From CAYTGR01 sp964437445 (GTDB lineage: Bacteria > Chloroflexota > Anaerolineae > B4-G1 > SLSP01), in the NCBI GenBank assembly GCA_964437445.1, contig CAYTGR010000075.1, forward strand, positions 1 to 16,133: a stretch of 16,133 bases of DNA. Reading direction: 5' to 3'. Under the pieces are notes generated by a model. The model did not search any database. It saw only the letters and a list, made by a program, of their open reading frames with translations, and had not been told where the DNA came from. Position numbers and translations under genes: made by a program. Below, one piece after another: positions 1-6,905 of the stretch (positions are counted from its first letter, which is position 1; every line of letters begins with the position of its first letter).

Positions 1-19
1 AACCTGAAACACGGCAGCG

Positions 20-979
20 CTACAATGCTGCCAGCGCCGCCGTCACTTCATCCTCGCCGAAGTGTTGGCGATAGCGCGCGGCGAACTCGGCCAGGGTGTA
101 GACATGCGCCTGCGTACCGTGTTGCTCCAGCACGTAGGTAGCCGCCAACGCTGCCAAACGGCCCGCCGCGGCCCAGGGCAGCCCCAACGCCAGCCCCTTG
201 ATCAGCCCGGCGCGGTAGGCGTCGCCGACGCCGGTCGGGTCGGCGATATGGTCCGGCGGGACGACCGGCACCGTCACCGGTTCGTCAGCCCAGATCAGCG
301 ACCCCTCCGGGCCGCGCGTGATGATCACCGCGCGCCGCACCGCCGCTCGGATCTGCTCGGCGGTCTTGCCGGTCCGCTCCTTGAGCAGTTCAAATTCGTA
401 GTCGTTGACGATGAGAATGTCGGCGCCCTCCACACCCAGCCAGAGCGACTCACCGCCAACCCGCACCACCTGCTGGCTGGGATCATACATATAGGGAATC
501 CCCAGCTCTTTGCACTCCACCGCGTAGCGATCCATCGCCACCGGGTCGTTGGGAGAGATCACCACCAGGTCCACCGGGCCGGGCACGTCGCGCATGGAGA
601 GGTCGCGGGCGCGCGCCATCGCACCGCTGTAGAAGGTGGCGATCTGGTTTTGGTCCAGATCGGTGTTGACAAAGAAAGAAGCGGTGAACTCATCAGGGAT
701 GGCGACGATCAGCGAGGTATCCACGCCCCGCTCCTCCAGCCAGGCCCGATAATCGGCGAAATCCTGCCCGACAGTGGCCATGACGCGGGGCCGCTCGCCG
801 AGCAGCGCCAGCGTGTAGGCGATATTGGTCGCGCAGCCGCCGCGCAGCTTGCGCATGGAATCTACCAGGAAACTGAGGCTGACTTTTTGCAGCCGGTCCG
901 GCTTGATGTGTTCCAGAAAGTGCCCCGGGAACGACATGAGATAGTCGTAGGCAATGGACCCAGTCACAACTACGTTCAT
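20..979 (-). CDS. PfkB-family carbohydrate/nucleoside kinase (adenosine-kinase-like)
   Basis: Predicted cytosolic ATP-dependent kinase that phosphorylates a sugar or nucleoside hydroxyl. The 319-residue length is normal for the PfkB/ribokinase family. Visible family marks are the N-terminal beta-strand MNVVVTGSIAYD, the substrate-side RGGCATNIAYTLALLG stretch at residues 46-61, an NxxE magnesium-linked motif (N192-E195) and the C-terminal family signature DPTGVGDAYRAG at 247-258, with D253 as the expected catalytic base. The signature has GVGD and AYRAG where GAGD and AFxAG are more usual, a conservative change. The exact substrate cannot be read; the overall look is closest to adenosine-kinase-like proteins. 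The ATG start is supported by GGAGGT three bases upstream. It lies 135 nt downstream of the hybrid kinase, behind repeats, so it may be a separate unit with an unrelated metabolic role. Stop is TAG. Confidence 0.92.
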   Translation of the reverse strand: MNVVVTGSIAYDYLMSFPGHFLEHIKPDRLQKVSLSFLVDSMRKLRGGCATNIAYTLALLGERPRVMATVGQDFADYRAWLEERGVDTSLIVAIPDEFTASFFVNTDLDQNQIATFYSGAMARARDLSMRDVPGPVDLVVISPNDPVAMDRYAVECKELGIPYMYDPSQQVVRVGGESLWLGVEGADILIVNDYEFELLKERTGKTAEQIRAAVRRAVIITRGPEGSLIWADEPVTVPVVPPDHIADPTGVGDAYRAGLIKGLALGLPWAAAGRLAALAATYVLEQHGTQAHVYTLAEFAARYRQHFGEDEVTAALAAL

Positions 980-982
980 CGC

Positions 983-988
983 ACCTCC
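983..988 (-). promoter_or_regulatory. Shine-Dalgarno site of the PfkB kinase
   Basis: On the minus strand GGAGGT is followed by GCG and then the ATG at 979. It is a near-perfect anti-16S match and fixes the start of the PfkB gene. Confidence 0.8.
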
Positions 989-1052
989 AAACGAAAGGGC
1001 CGCCCCAGTCTGGCAACGAGCGGCCCAGCACGGTCAAATGTACCACAAACGG

Positions 1053-1074
1053 GCAAATGAGCAAATGGCGAATG
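1053..1074. repeat. Short tandem heptamer repeat (GCAAATG)
   Basis: On the plus strand there are three units: GCAAATG (1053-1059), one extra A, GCAAATG (1061-1067), and GCGAATG (1068-1074) with one mismatch. A further partial unit, TCAAATG, lies at 1034-1040. The repeat lies in the 135-nt spacer between the hybrid kinase and the PfkB gene. Short heptameric tandem repeats of this kind are known from intergenic DNA of cyanobacteria and occur in other phyla; no function can be assigned. Confidence 0.55.
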
Positions 1075-1087
1075 ATGCAGAGGTAGT

Positions 1088-1116
1088 AACACCCTCAGGC
1101 GTCAAGACCCACCCTC
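1088..1116 (-). repeat. Palindromic intergenic element, copy 1 (imperfect hairpin plus GAGGGTGGG)
   Basis: On the minus strand the element reads GAGGGTGGG (1116-1108), a 5-nt spacer, then a 14-nt imperfect palindrome ACGCCTGAGGGTGT (1102-1089) followed by T. As RNA the palindrome folds into a 5-bp stem with one G-U pair and a UGAG loop. A second copy lies at 9790-9823 with the same order and orientation. The element begins inside the TGA stop codon of the hybrid kinase. There is no U-tract after the hairpin, so it is not a canonical intrinsic terminator, although a role at the 3' end of the transcript is possible. Confidence 0.55.
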
Positions 1117-3874
1117 ATCCCCCTTCGGAGTGCAGCAGTTCCGTGAGTCCTGCGGGCGTGGCCGTGGTGGTCATCACGATGACGTAAACGTCGCGCGCGC
1201 CGGCTCCCGTCTTCAGCGCTTTGAGCACCGCGTAGTTGTCCATCGTAGAGATCACCGAGTCTAAGATGACCAGGTCAGGGCGCTCCTGCCGGGCCCGTTC
1301 CAACCCCGAAGCGGCATCACGGGCGGCCACGACTTCGTAGCCGCGCTCCTCCAACACCTGGCTGATGGCGGCGATGACCGAGGCATCCTCGTCAATGACC
1401 AGCACCTTCTTGCGGCCCTCGCCGCGGGCCGCACGCGCCAGGAGGCCGGCAACCGTCTCTAACATCCGCTCGCTATCTAATGGCTTGGTCAGATAGCCGT
1501 CGGCACCCAACCGCAGCCCCCGCTCCTGATCCTCCAGCACCGAGAGGATCAACACCGGGACCGGGGAAGTGACCGGATCGCTCTTGAGCGCGCTCAGCAC
1601 GTCAAAACCACTGATCCCGGGCATCATCAGGTCCAGGATGATGAGCGCCGGCCGCTCGCGGCGCGCCACCGCGAGCGCTTCCATCCCGTTCTCGGCCTCC
1701 ATGACCTGATAGCCGGCCTCGGTCAACTCCTGGTTCAACAGGTTGCGGATGCTGGCGTCATCGTCCACGACCAGGATCAAATTGCCGGAGTCGGCCGCCG
1801 GCAAGGTCTCGGCCACGCGCCGGCGCAATTCCTCCACCGTCACGACAGTGACCTTGGCCGCAATCAGCGGCAAGACGAAGGTGAAAGTGCTGCCGCGCCC
1901 CGGCTCGCTAACGGCCCAGATCCGCCCACCATGGTGTTCCACGATCTCCTTACAAATCGCCAGCCCCAACCCGGTCCCCTTGGGTCGGTTGGTCATAATG
2001 TCGCCCAGCTGGGTGAATTTCTGGAAGACGACGGAGAGTTTGTCCGGCGGGATTCCCACGCCCGTATCCTGAACGCTGACCGCCAGCCAGGTACCGGTGG
2101 GCAGTGGTTGGTCAACGCCGGTCAGGGGCGGCACCTGCGTCCCGTCAGGCAGCACCTCCACGGTGAAAGCATCCACCCGGACGCCGCCCTGGTCAGTAAA
2201 TTTGACCGCGTTGGAGAGTAAATTGGTCACCACCTGGACCAGGCGATCCCGGTCGGCGTGCACCAACGGGAGCAGATCGGCCAACGTCACCTGCACCGAC
2301 AGCCCTTTGGTTCCGGCCAGCGAGGAAATTGCCGAAACCGCACTGCGAATCACCTCGGCGATGGAGATGTCGGCCATATGCCACTCCACCTTGCCCGCTT
2401 CCATCTTGGCAATGTCCAGCACATCGTTGATCAAGCGGGTCAGCCGCTCCCCTTCGGTGATGATGATCTCCAGGTTGTCGCGGATACGCTCCACGGCCGG
2501 CTGTGCCCGCCCGTTGTCATCGGTGAGGTGCGGAGCAATGTCGCGCTCCAGGGTCCGGCTGATCAGCTTGGCGAAGCCCAACACAGAGGTCAACGGGGTG
2601 CGCAGCTCATGCGAGACGGTGGAGATGAACTCGGTTTTCATGCGATCCACTTCCGCCTCACGGGTCACATCCCGCAGGATAGTCACCACCCCCATGACCG
2701 AGGCCGTCTGGCCATCCTGCTCGGTGTGCAGCACCGCACAGGCCGAAGTCTTGTAGAAGGCCGGCAGGCTGCCCTCAGCGTTGGGGGTAGAAAACGTCAC
2801 CGTATAGACAGTTCCAGGATGGTTCAGAGCCCGCTCCACCAGGGCATGGAGTTCCCCGGCCGGCAGGGCCTCGCGCAGCGGGCGCCCGTGCAACTCCGCG
2901 GCCGTCGTCCGCGCGATCTGCTCAAAGGCCGGGTTGACCAGCACAACGTTGCCATTCGGATCGGTCACCACCAGTCCATCGGCGATGTTCTGCAAGATGG
3001 TATCCAGGCGATTGCGTTCGTCTACCAGCTCGGCGGTGCGGGCCGCCACCCGTTCCTCCAACAAGCGGTTGGTATTTTTGAGCTTGCCGTAGACGCTCGC
3101 CAGCTGCACCGCCATTTGATTGAAAGTAATCGCCAGGTCACCCAGCTCATCATTGGAGTGCAAGAGAATGGTGTGTTCAAACTCGCCGTTGGCCAGCGCC
3201 AGCGCGCCCCGCTTCAGGTGTTGCAAGGGCCGCTGGAAAGCCAGCATTGTAATCAACGTGGCCACACCGATGGCCACCAACATGCCGCCGATCAGGGTCG
3301 GCAGGACTTGACTCAGGGAGCTGCGCTGGAGCAACTGTGCCGATTCACCGTCGAGCACCGCCTCCACCAGCCCGATGGTCCGCGGCTGGGCAGTTTCATC
3401 TTGCACCACAATGGGCGCGACGAAACCATAATAGGAACCAAACTCATCGGTATAGGCCACCCGATGCGGTTGGCCGTCCTGCAAGGCGGCAAAATGGGCC
3501 GGTGTCGCATAGAAGAAAGGATACCCTACCCCCGAATCGCTGGTATCCACCCAATAATAAAGATAGCCACCTTCGGAATAATAGATACCAATCCAGTTCA
3601 GATTGCCCGCCGTGAGCGCTGTGTTAAGTATCTGCTGGATTTGCAGATAGGCCGCATTGCCTAAATCCGCCGGCTGGCGGATCTGCTGCAACAGCTCGGG
3701 ATCCACCTGCTGCGCGATGAGCGTCGCCACCCGCTCCAGGCGCGTATCCATTTCGGATTGCCAGCGCTCCGTGGTCGCTCTATAGACGCGATAGCCGGAG
3801 ATCCCCACGGTGAGCACAATGAGCAGGACCAGAGGGGCCATAATTCGAACGAACACAGAGATTCTGAGTTTCAT
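1115..3874 (-). CDS. Hybrid sensor histidine kinase with two receiver domains, the second truncated
   Basis: Predicted inner-membrane hybrid kinase of 919 residues. The order is: TM1 at about 8-28, extracytoplasmic sensor at 30-188 (Cache-like in size and style), TM2 at about 191-214, HAMP at 214-267, a short coiled coil, PAS at 290-405, HisKA with phospho-acceptor H422 in SHELRTP, HATPase with N-box N551/N555, G1 DTGVGI (D603) and G2 GTGLGL, receiver 1 at about 699-815 (acceptor D748, lysine K797 in TKP), and receiver 2 from about 822. Receiver 2 keeps its acidic pocket (DED) and D872 but ends soon after VIVMTTT and lacks the last strand, helix and conserved lysine. The stop codon coincides with the edge of a repeat element, so the truncation may be secondary. 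The ATG start has GAGGT four bases upstream and lies 22 nt after the NHL lipoprotein gene, implying co-transcription. The sensed signal is unknown. Confidence 0.93.
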   Translation of the reverse strand: MKLRISVFVRIMAPLVLLIVLTVGISGYRVYRATTERWQSEMDTRLERVATLIAQQVDPELLQQIRQPADLGNAAYLQIQQILNTALTAGNLNWIGIYYSEGGYLYYWVDTSDSGVGYPFFYATPAHFAALQDGQPHRVAYTDEFGSYYGFVAPIVVQDETAQPRTIGLVEAVLDGESAQLLQRSSLSQVLPTLIGGMLVAIGVATLITMLAFQRPLQHLKRGALALANGEFEHTILLHSNDELGDLAITFNQMAVQLASVYGKLKNTNRLLEERVAARTAELVDERNRLDTILQNIADGLVVTDPNGNVVLVNPAFEQIARTTAAELHGRPLREALPAGELHALVERALNHPGTVYTVTFSTPNAEGSLPAFYKTSACAVLHTEQDGQTASVMGVVTILRDVTREAEVDRMKTEFISTVSHELRTPLTSVLGFAKLISRTLERDIAPHLTDDNGRAQPAVERIRDNLEIIITEGERLTRLINDVLDIAKMEAGKVEWHMADISIAEVIRSAVSAISSLAGTKGLSVQVTLADLLPLVHADRDRLVQVVTNLLSNAVKFTDQGGVRVDAFTVEVLPDGTQVPPLTGVDQPLPTGTWLAVSVQDTGVGIPPDKLSVVFQKFTQLGDIMTNRPKGTGLGLAICKEIVEHHGGRIWAVSEPGRGSTFTFVLPLIAAKVTVVTVEELRRRVAETLPAADSGNLILVVDDDASIRNLLNQELTEAGYQVMEAENGMEALAVARRERPALIILDLMMPGISGFDVLSALKSDPVTSPVPVLILSVLEDQERGLRLGADGYLTKPLDSERMLETVAGLLARAARGEGRKKVLVIDEDASVIAAISQVLEERGYEVVAARDAASGLERARQERPDLVILDSVISTMDNYAVLKALKTGAGARDVYVIVMTTTATPAGLTELLHSEGG

Positions 3875-3896
3875 GATTACCTCAGTTTCAGGCCGG

Positions 3897-4883
3897 TCAG
3901 GGAGTTCCCAGCCGGGCGGAAAGTTGCCCCTCCGCCGTGAAAACCCAAATCGCGTTATTCAAAGCATCGGCGACGTAAAGTTGCCCCGCAGGGCCGACGT
4001 TGAGCCCCAAGACCTGCCAGTCCTGGACCCCGGCCGGCACGGTCAACGCTCCCAGATAGCGGCCATCCGGGTCCAGCCGCTGCACCCGACGGTTGCCCAT
4101 ATCGCCTACATAAAGCTGGCCGGTTGTATCATCTACCGCCAGATAGAGCGGGTAGGCGAACTCCCCTGGTCCGCGCCCATAGGTGCCGAACGTCAAGCGG
4201 TGGGTCAACACCGGTTGGTCAGGGGCTGGCCAGGTCAGGCTGAACTGCTGGACCCGGCTGTTGACGCTGTCGCTCACGTAAACCAAGCCGCGCTGATCAT
4301 CCACCGCCACGTCATTGGGGCCGTTGAACTCACCGGCGGCCTCCCCCTTGCGGCCGAAGAAGGTCCCCAGCGCCGTGCCGTCAGCGTCGAAGATGCGCAG
4401 CGTGTTGTTCTTGTAACCCACTACGTACAGCCGGCCCTCGGTATCCAGATCCAATCCATAGGGGTTATAGCTGACCTGGCCGGCCGCGTAATCCTGCGCC
4501 CCCACCTCCCGCAGCAGGTCACCCTGCGGCGTGAAGACCTTCACCCCGTCGTGGATGATTTTAGCAGTCGGATTCCGCACCATATTGCCAATGTAAATGT
4601 TACCGGCAGCATCCGTAGCGGCGTCCCAACCATAGTAGATGTCGGCCGGGCCGGCTCCCAAGTGCCCGATGGCATTCAGAAAGCGGCCGGTCGCCGTCAG
4701 GTGCGCGATGCGCGCGTTCCCGCGATCCATGACGTACACGCTGCCATCGGAGGCCACGGCCACGCCGTTAGGTCGCAACAGGCCGGTGGGCTGCCGGGTA
4801 CAGGCTACCAGCAATCCCGGCAGAACCATCAGGCCCAGCACACCCCCCAGTATCTGTGACACGATCCGCCTGCCCGAGCTCAT
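3897..4883 (-). CDS. NHL-repeat beta-propeller lipoprotein
   Basis: Predicted exported lipoprotein of 328 residues. The N-terminus has a basic start (SSGRR), a hydrophobic stretch and a lipobox LVAC with C28 as the lipidated residue. The mature part consists of about six NHL-type repeats (roughly 35-60, 80-118, 138-170, 186-216, 243-275 and 292-320). Each carries the pattern 'P-x-G-[VL]-x-[VL]-D/T-x-x-G-x-[LV]-Y-V-x-D/G-x-x-N-x-R-[VI]', so a six-bladed propeller is likely. Such domains usually bind proteins, sugars or other ligands rather than catalyse. It is encoded 3 nt after one sensor kinase and 22 nt before another that has an extracytoplasmic sensor domain. A role as ligand-binding or sensor partner at the cell surface is therefore reasonable but is inference only. 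An enzyme of the NHL lyase type is less likely, as no catalytic set is evident. Confidence 0.88.
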   Translation of the reverse strand: MSSGRRIVSQILGGVLGLMVLPGLLVACTRQPTGLLRPNGVAVASDGSVYVMDRGNARIAHLTATGRFLNAIGHLGAGPADIYYGWDAATDAAGNIYIGNMVRNPTAKIIHDGVKVFTPQGDLLREVGAQDYAAGQVSYNPYGLDLDTEGRLYVVGYKNNTLRIFDADGTALGTFFGRKGEAAGEFNGPNDVAVDDQRGLVYVSDSVNSRVQQFSLTWPAPDQPVLTHRLTFGTYGRGPGEFAYPLYLAVDDTTGQLYVGDMGNRRVQRLDPDGRYLGALTVPAGVQDWQVLGLNVGPAGQLYVADALNNAIWVFTAEGQLSARLGTP

Positions 4884-4898
4884 TCGTTACACCTCTCC
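4884..4898 (-). promoter_or_regulatory. Ribosome binding site and stop-start junction of the NHL lipoprotein
   Basis: On the minus strand GGAGAGGTG lies over the last codons of the upstream kinase, followed by its TAA stop, CGA and the ATG of the lipoprotein at 4883. The AGGTG core is six bases from the ATG. The arrangement indicates translational coupling between kinase and lipoprotein. Confidence 0.65.
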
Positions 4899-6842
4899 CA
4901 CCGGCAACGTGAAGAGAAAACGGCTCCCCACCCCCAAACGGCTTTCCACCCAGATGTGCCCGCCGTGATGCTCCACGATCTGGCGGCAGATCGGCAATCC
5001 CAACCCGGTNNNNNNNNNNNNNNNNNNNNNNNNNNNNNNNNNNNNNNNNNNNNNNNNNNNNNNNNNNNNNNNNNNNNNNNNNNNNNNNNNNNNNNNNNNN
5101 NNNNNNNNNATCACCTCGCCCAGGGAGAGTGGGACCTCCTCCCAGGCAACCCGCCGGGCCTCCATCCGCGCCAGGTCCAACATATCGTTGACCAGCCGGG
5201 TCAACCGTTCGCCCTCGCTAACGATGACCTCCAGGTTTTCCATGACCCGTTGGGCGCTCTGGTGCGCCCTTACCGCATCGGCCGGCAAAGAGGGCAAAAT
5301 GTTGCGCACAAACTGTTTTTGGATCAAGCGGCTGAAACCCAAAACCGAGGTCATCGGCGTGCGCAGTTCGTGCGAGACCAGCGAGACGAACTCATCTTTC
5401 ATCTGCGCCAGCTCTACCTCCTGGGTCATGTCACGCAGGACGGCGACGACGCCGGTAACCGGATAGGCACCGCCGCCGAGGGCGCAGGCCAGCGCCCGGT
5501 AGGTCCGCCCCTGCCAGACAACGTCGGCAGTAGCCACCAGCGGGGCCTGGGCCTGAGCCGTGGCGACCGCCGCCGCCAGCGCTGCATCGGGCAACACCTC
5601 GGCCAGCGGCCGGCCGACCAGGGTGGCCGCGTGACCTCCGGTGATCGCGGCGAACGTCGGGTTCAGCAGCACAATCTCCGCCTGCAGGTTGGTCACCACC
5701 AACCCGTCCGCCACGTTCTGCAGGATCGTGTTGAGCTCGGCGTGCTGTTTGGCCAGGTCGCGGTAGGCCGATTCCATCATTTTGACCATATCTTCCCGCA
5801 TCTGAGCCAGCTGATGCTGGGCGGTGATGTCGCGCAGTACCACCAGGCTGCCCCGCAGCGCACCGCGCGCATTGCTCAGCGGCGTGATCGTCACCTCCAC
5901 CCAGCGGCGATCGGAGTTCTCCAGGCAGATTTCCTGCCGCACGGCCTCTTGGGCCTGCTGTTGGGGTGTCAGCTGCAACGATTGCAACACGACGGTCGCC
6001 AGCTGCCCGATCAACGACGCCCCTTCCAGCCGCAACAGCCGGTGCGCTGCCGGATTGACCTCCACGATGCGGCCCTCGTCGTTCAGGACAATGACGCCGT
6101 CCTGCATACTCTCCAGCACGGTACGCTGCGCTACCGGCGTCAGATCCAGCAAGCGGTAACGGAAGAGGGCCACAAACAACAGCCCGCCGGAGATGGAGAA
6201 CGCAAACGGTCCCGGATCCAGCCCCTGGATAGGCACCAGGTTAAGAATGTAAAACAGATTACCGAGCAGCGGCAACGCTCCGACGACCAACAAAAGGATG
6301 CTCTGCCGCCGGTAGAGTGACGGCAACCGCCGGAAGTGCAACAAATAGAGCAACATCCCCATCAGGATATAGCCATACGAAAAGATCGCGTGGAACCAGA
6401 ACCAGGGTCCGTAGTGCGGCACGGCCGCCAGGAAAGGCCCCGAGGCATCCACCTCAAAACCGGTCCAGACCCAGTGATGCCAGGGATTGGTCACCGCCAG
6501 CAGCGTCGTCACCATGGTTGGCACTGCCAGCAAAGTGGCCGTCAGGCGGTTGAGCCAGAAATCACGCCCGGTATAACGCAGCGCAAAAAGGAGCCAGGCC
6601 GGGGCAATCCAGCCGCTGAAAACCACACTCCAGACTTCCCAGAAGCTCTTGACCGCCGCCGTCGCGCCCAGAATCTCCATGCCATACGCCGCTGTCCAGC
6701 CGGCGACCGCCACCAGCAGCAGCGCTAACATGGTGGCCTCGTTCCGCTCGTGCCGCCGGTGCCAGGCGTAGGCCGCCAGCCCCCCCATGATCAGGGCGGC
6801 AAAGAACAGCGGAATGGCGTAAGGACTGAACGTGAAGAGCAT
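4887..6842 (-). CDS. 7TM sensor histidine kinase with two PAS domains (interrupted by an assembly gap)
   Basis: Predicted membrane kinase. Residues 1-230 hold seven hydrophobic segments (about 7-27, 38-58, 70-90, 100-118, 145-170, 180-203 and 212-228), matching the 7TM N-terminal module of many histidine kinases. It is followed by PAS1 (about 240-345), a short coiled coil, PAS2 (about 368-475) and HisKA with acceptor H491 in SHELRTP. The HATPase domain is largely hidden by 100 Ns: the N-box and G1 box are not visible, and only TGLGL (G2) and the last strands remain. Aligned with the neighbouring kinases, 125-127 residues should lie where 34 unknown residues are shown, so the real protein is probably about 740 residues. 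There is no receiver, so it must signal to a partner in trans. The transmitter is very close to that of the next gene upstream (both have LIQKQFV after the H-box). The start is ATG with only a weak AGGA about 14 nt upstream. Confidence 0.88.
   Translation of the reverse strand: MLFTFSPYAIPLFFAALIMGGLAAYAWHRRHERNEATMLALLLVAVAGWTAAYGMEILGATAAVKSFWEVWSVVFSGWIAPAWLLFALRYTGRDFWLNRLTATLLAVPTMVTTLLAVTNPWHHWVWTGFEVDASGPFLAAVPHYGPWFWFHAIFSYGYILMGMLLYLLHFRRLPSLYRRQSILLLVVGALPLLGNLFYILNLVPIQGLDPGPFAFSISGGLLFVALFRYRLLDLTPVAQRTVLESMQDGVIVLNDEGRIVEVNPAAHRLLRLEGASLIGQLATVVLQSLQLTPQQQAQEAVRQEICLENSDRRWVEVTITPLSNARGALRGSLVVLRDITAQHQLAQMREDMVKMMESAYRDLAKQHAELNTILQNVADGLVVTNLQAEIVLLNPTFAAITGGHAATLVGRPLAEVLPDAALAAAVATAQAQAPLVATADVVWQGRTYRALACALGGGAYPVTGVVAVLRDMTQEVELAQMKDEFVSLVSHELRTPMTSVLGFSRLIQKQFVRNILPSLPADAVRAHQSAQRVMENLEVIVSEGERLTRLVNDMLDLARMEARRVAWEEVPLSLGEVXXXXXXXXXXXXXXXXXXXXXXXXXXXXXXXXXXTGLGLPICRQIVEHHGGHIWVESRLGVGSRFLFTLPVGEV
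5010..5109. other. Assembly gap (100 Ns) inside a kinase ATP-binding domain
   Basis: Exactly 100 consecutive Ns, the usual placeholder for a gap of unknown length. The flanks are in one reading frame as written. Comparison with the paralogous kinases in this window predicts about 375-380 missing bases rather than 100. An intact frame requires a true length of one more than a multiple of three. Confidence 0.95.
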
Positions 6843-6905
6843 GGTCTGATCTGATTTCCTGACTTAGAAAATGGTCAAGCAGTCGTTTCTGGCTCCGAAA
6901 TCACC

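Noticed and set aside
62..1060. Long plus-strand open frame opposite the PfkB gene
   Set aside because: It is antisense to a clear PfkB kinase, rich in His, Arg, Gln and Pro, with no recognisable domain. It is a GC-driven shadow frame.
1031..1060. Possible promoter for the PfkB gene (TTGACC on the minus strand)
   Set aside because: The -10 position 17 nt away reads GCCAGA, which is not convincing. A promoter in this spacer is likely, but its site cannot be named.
2258..3664. Plus-strand open frame of 468 codons opposite the hybrid kinase
   Set aside because: It mirrors the conserved kinase domains on the other strand. Similar His/Gln-rich shadow frames appear opposite every kinase in the window.
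6843..6905. Possible promoter (TTGACC) between the two adjacent kinases
   Set aside because: No convincing -10 box lies at a proper distance, and the spacing fits a continuing operon.
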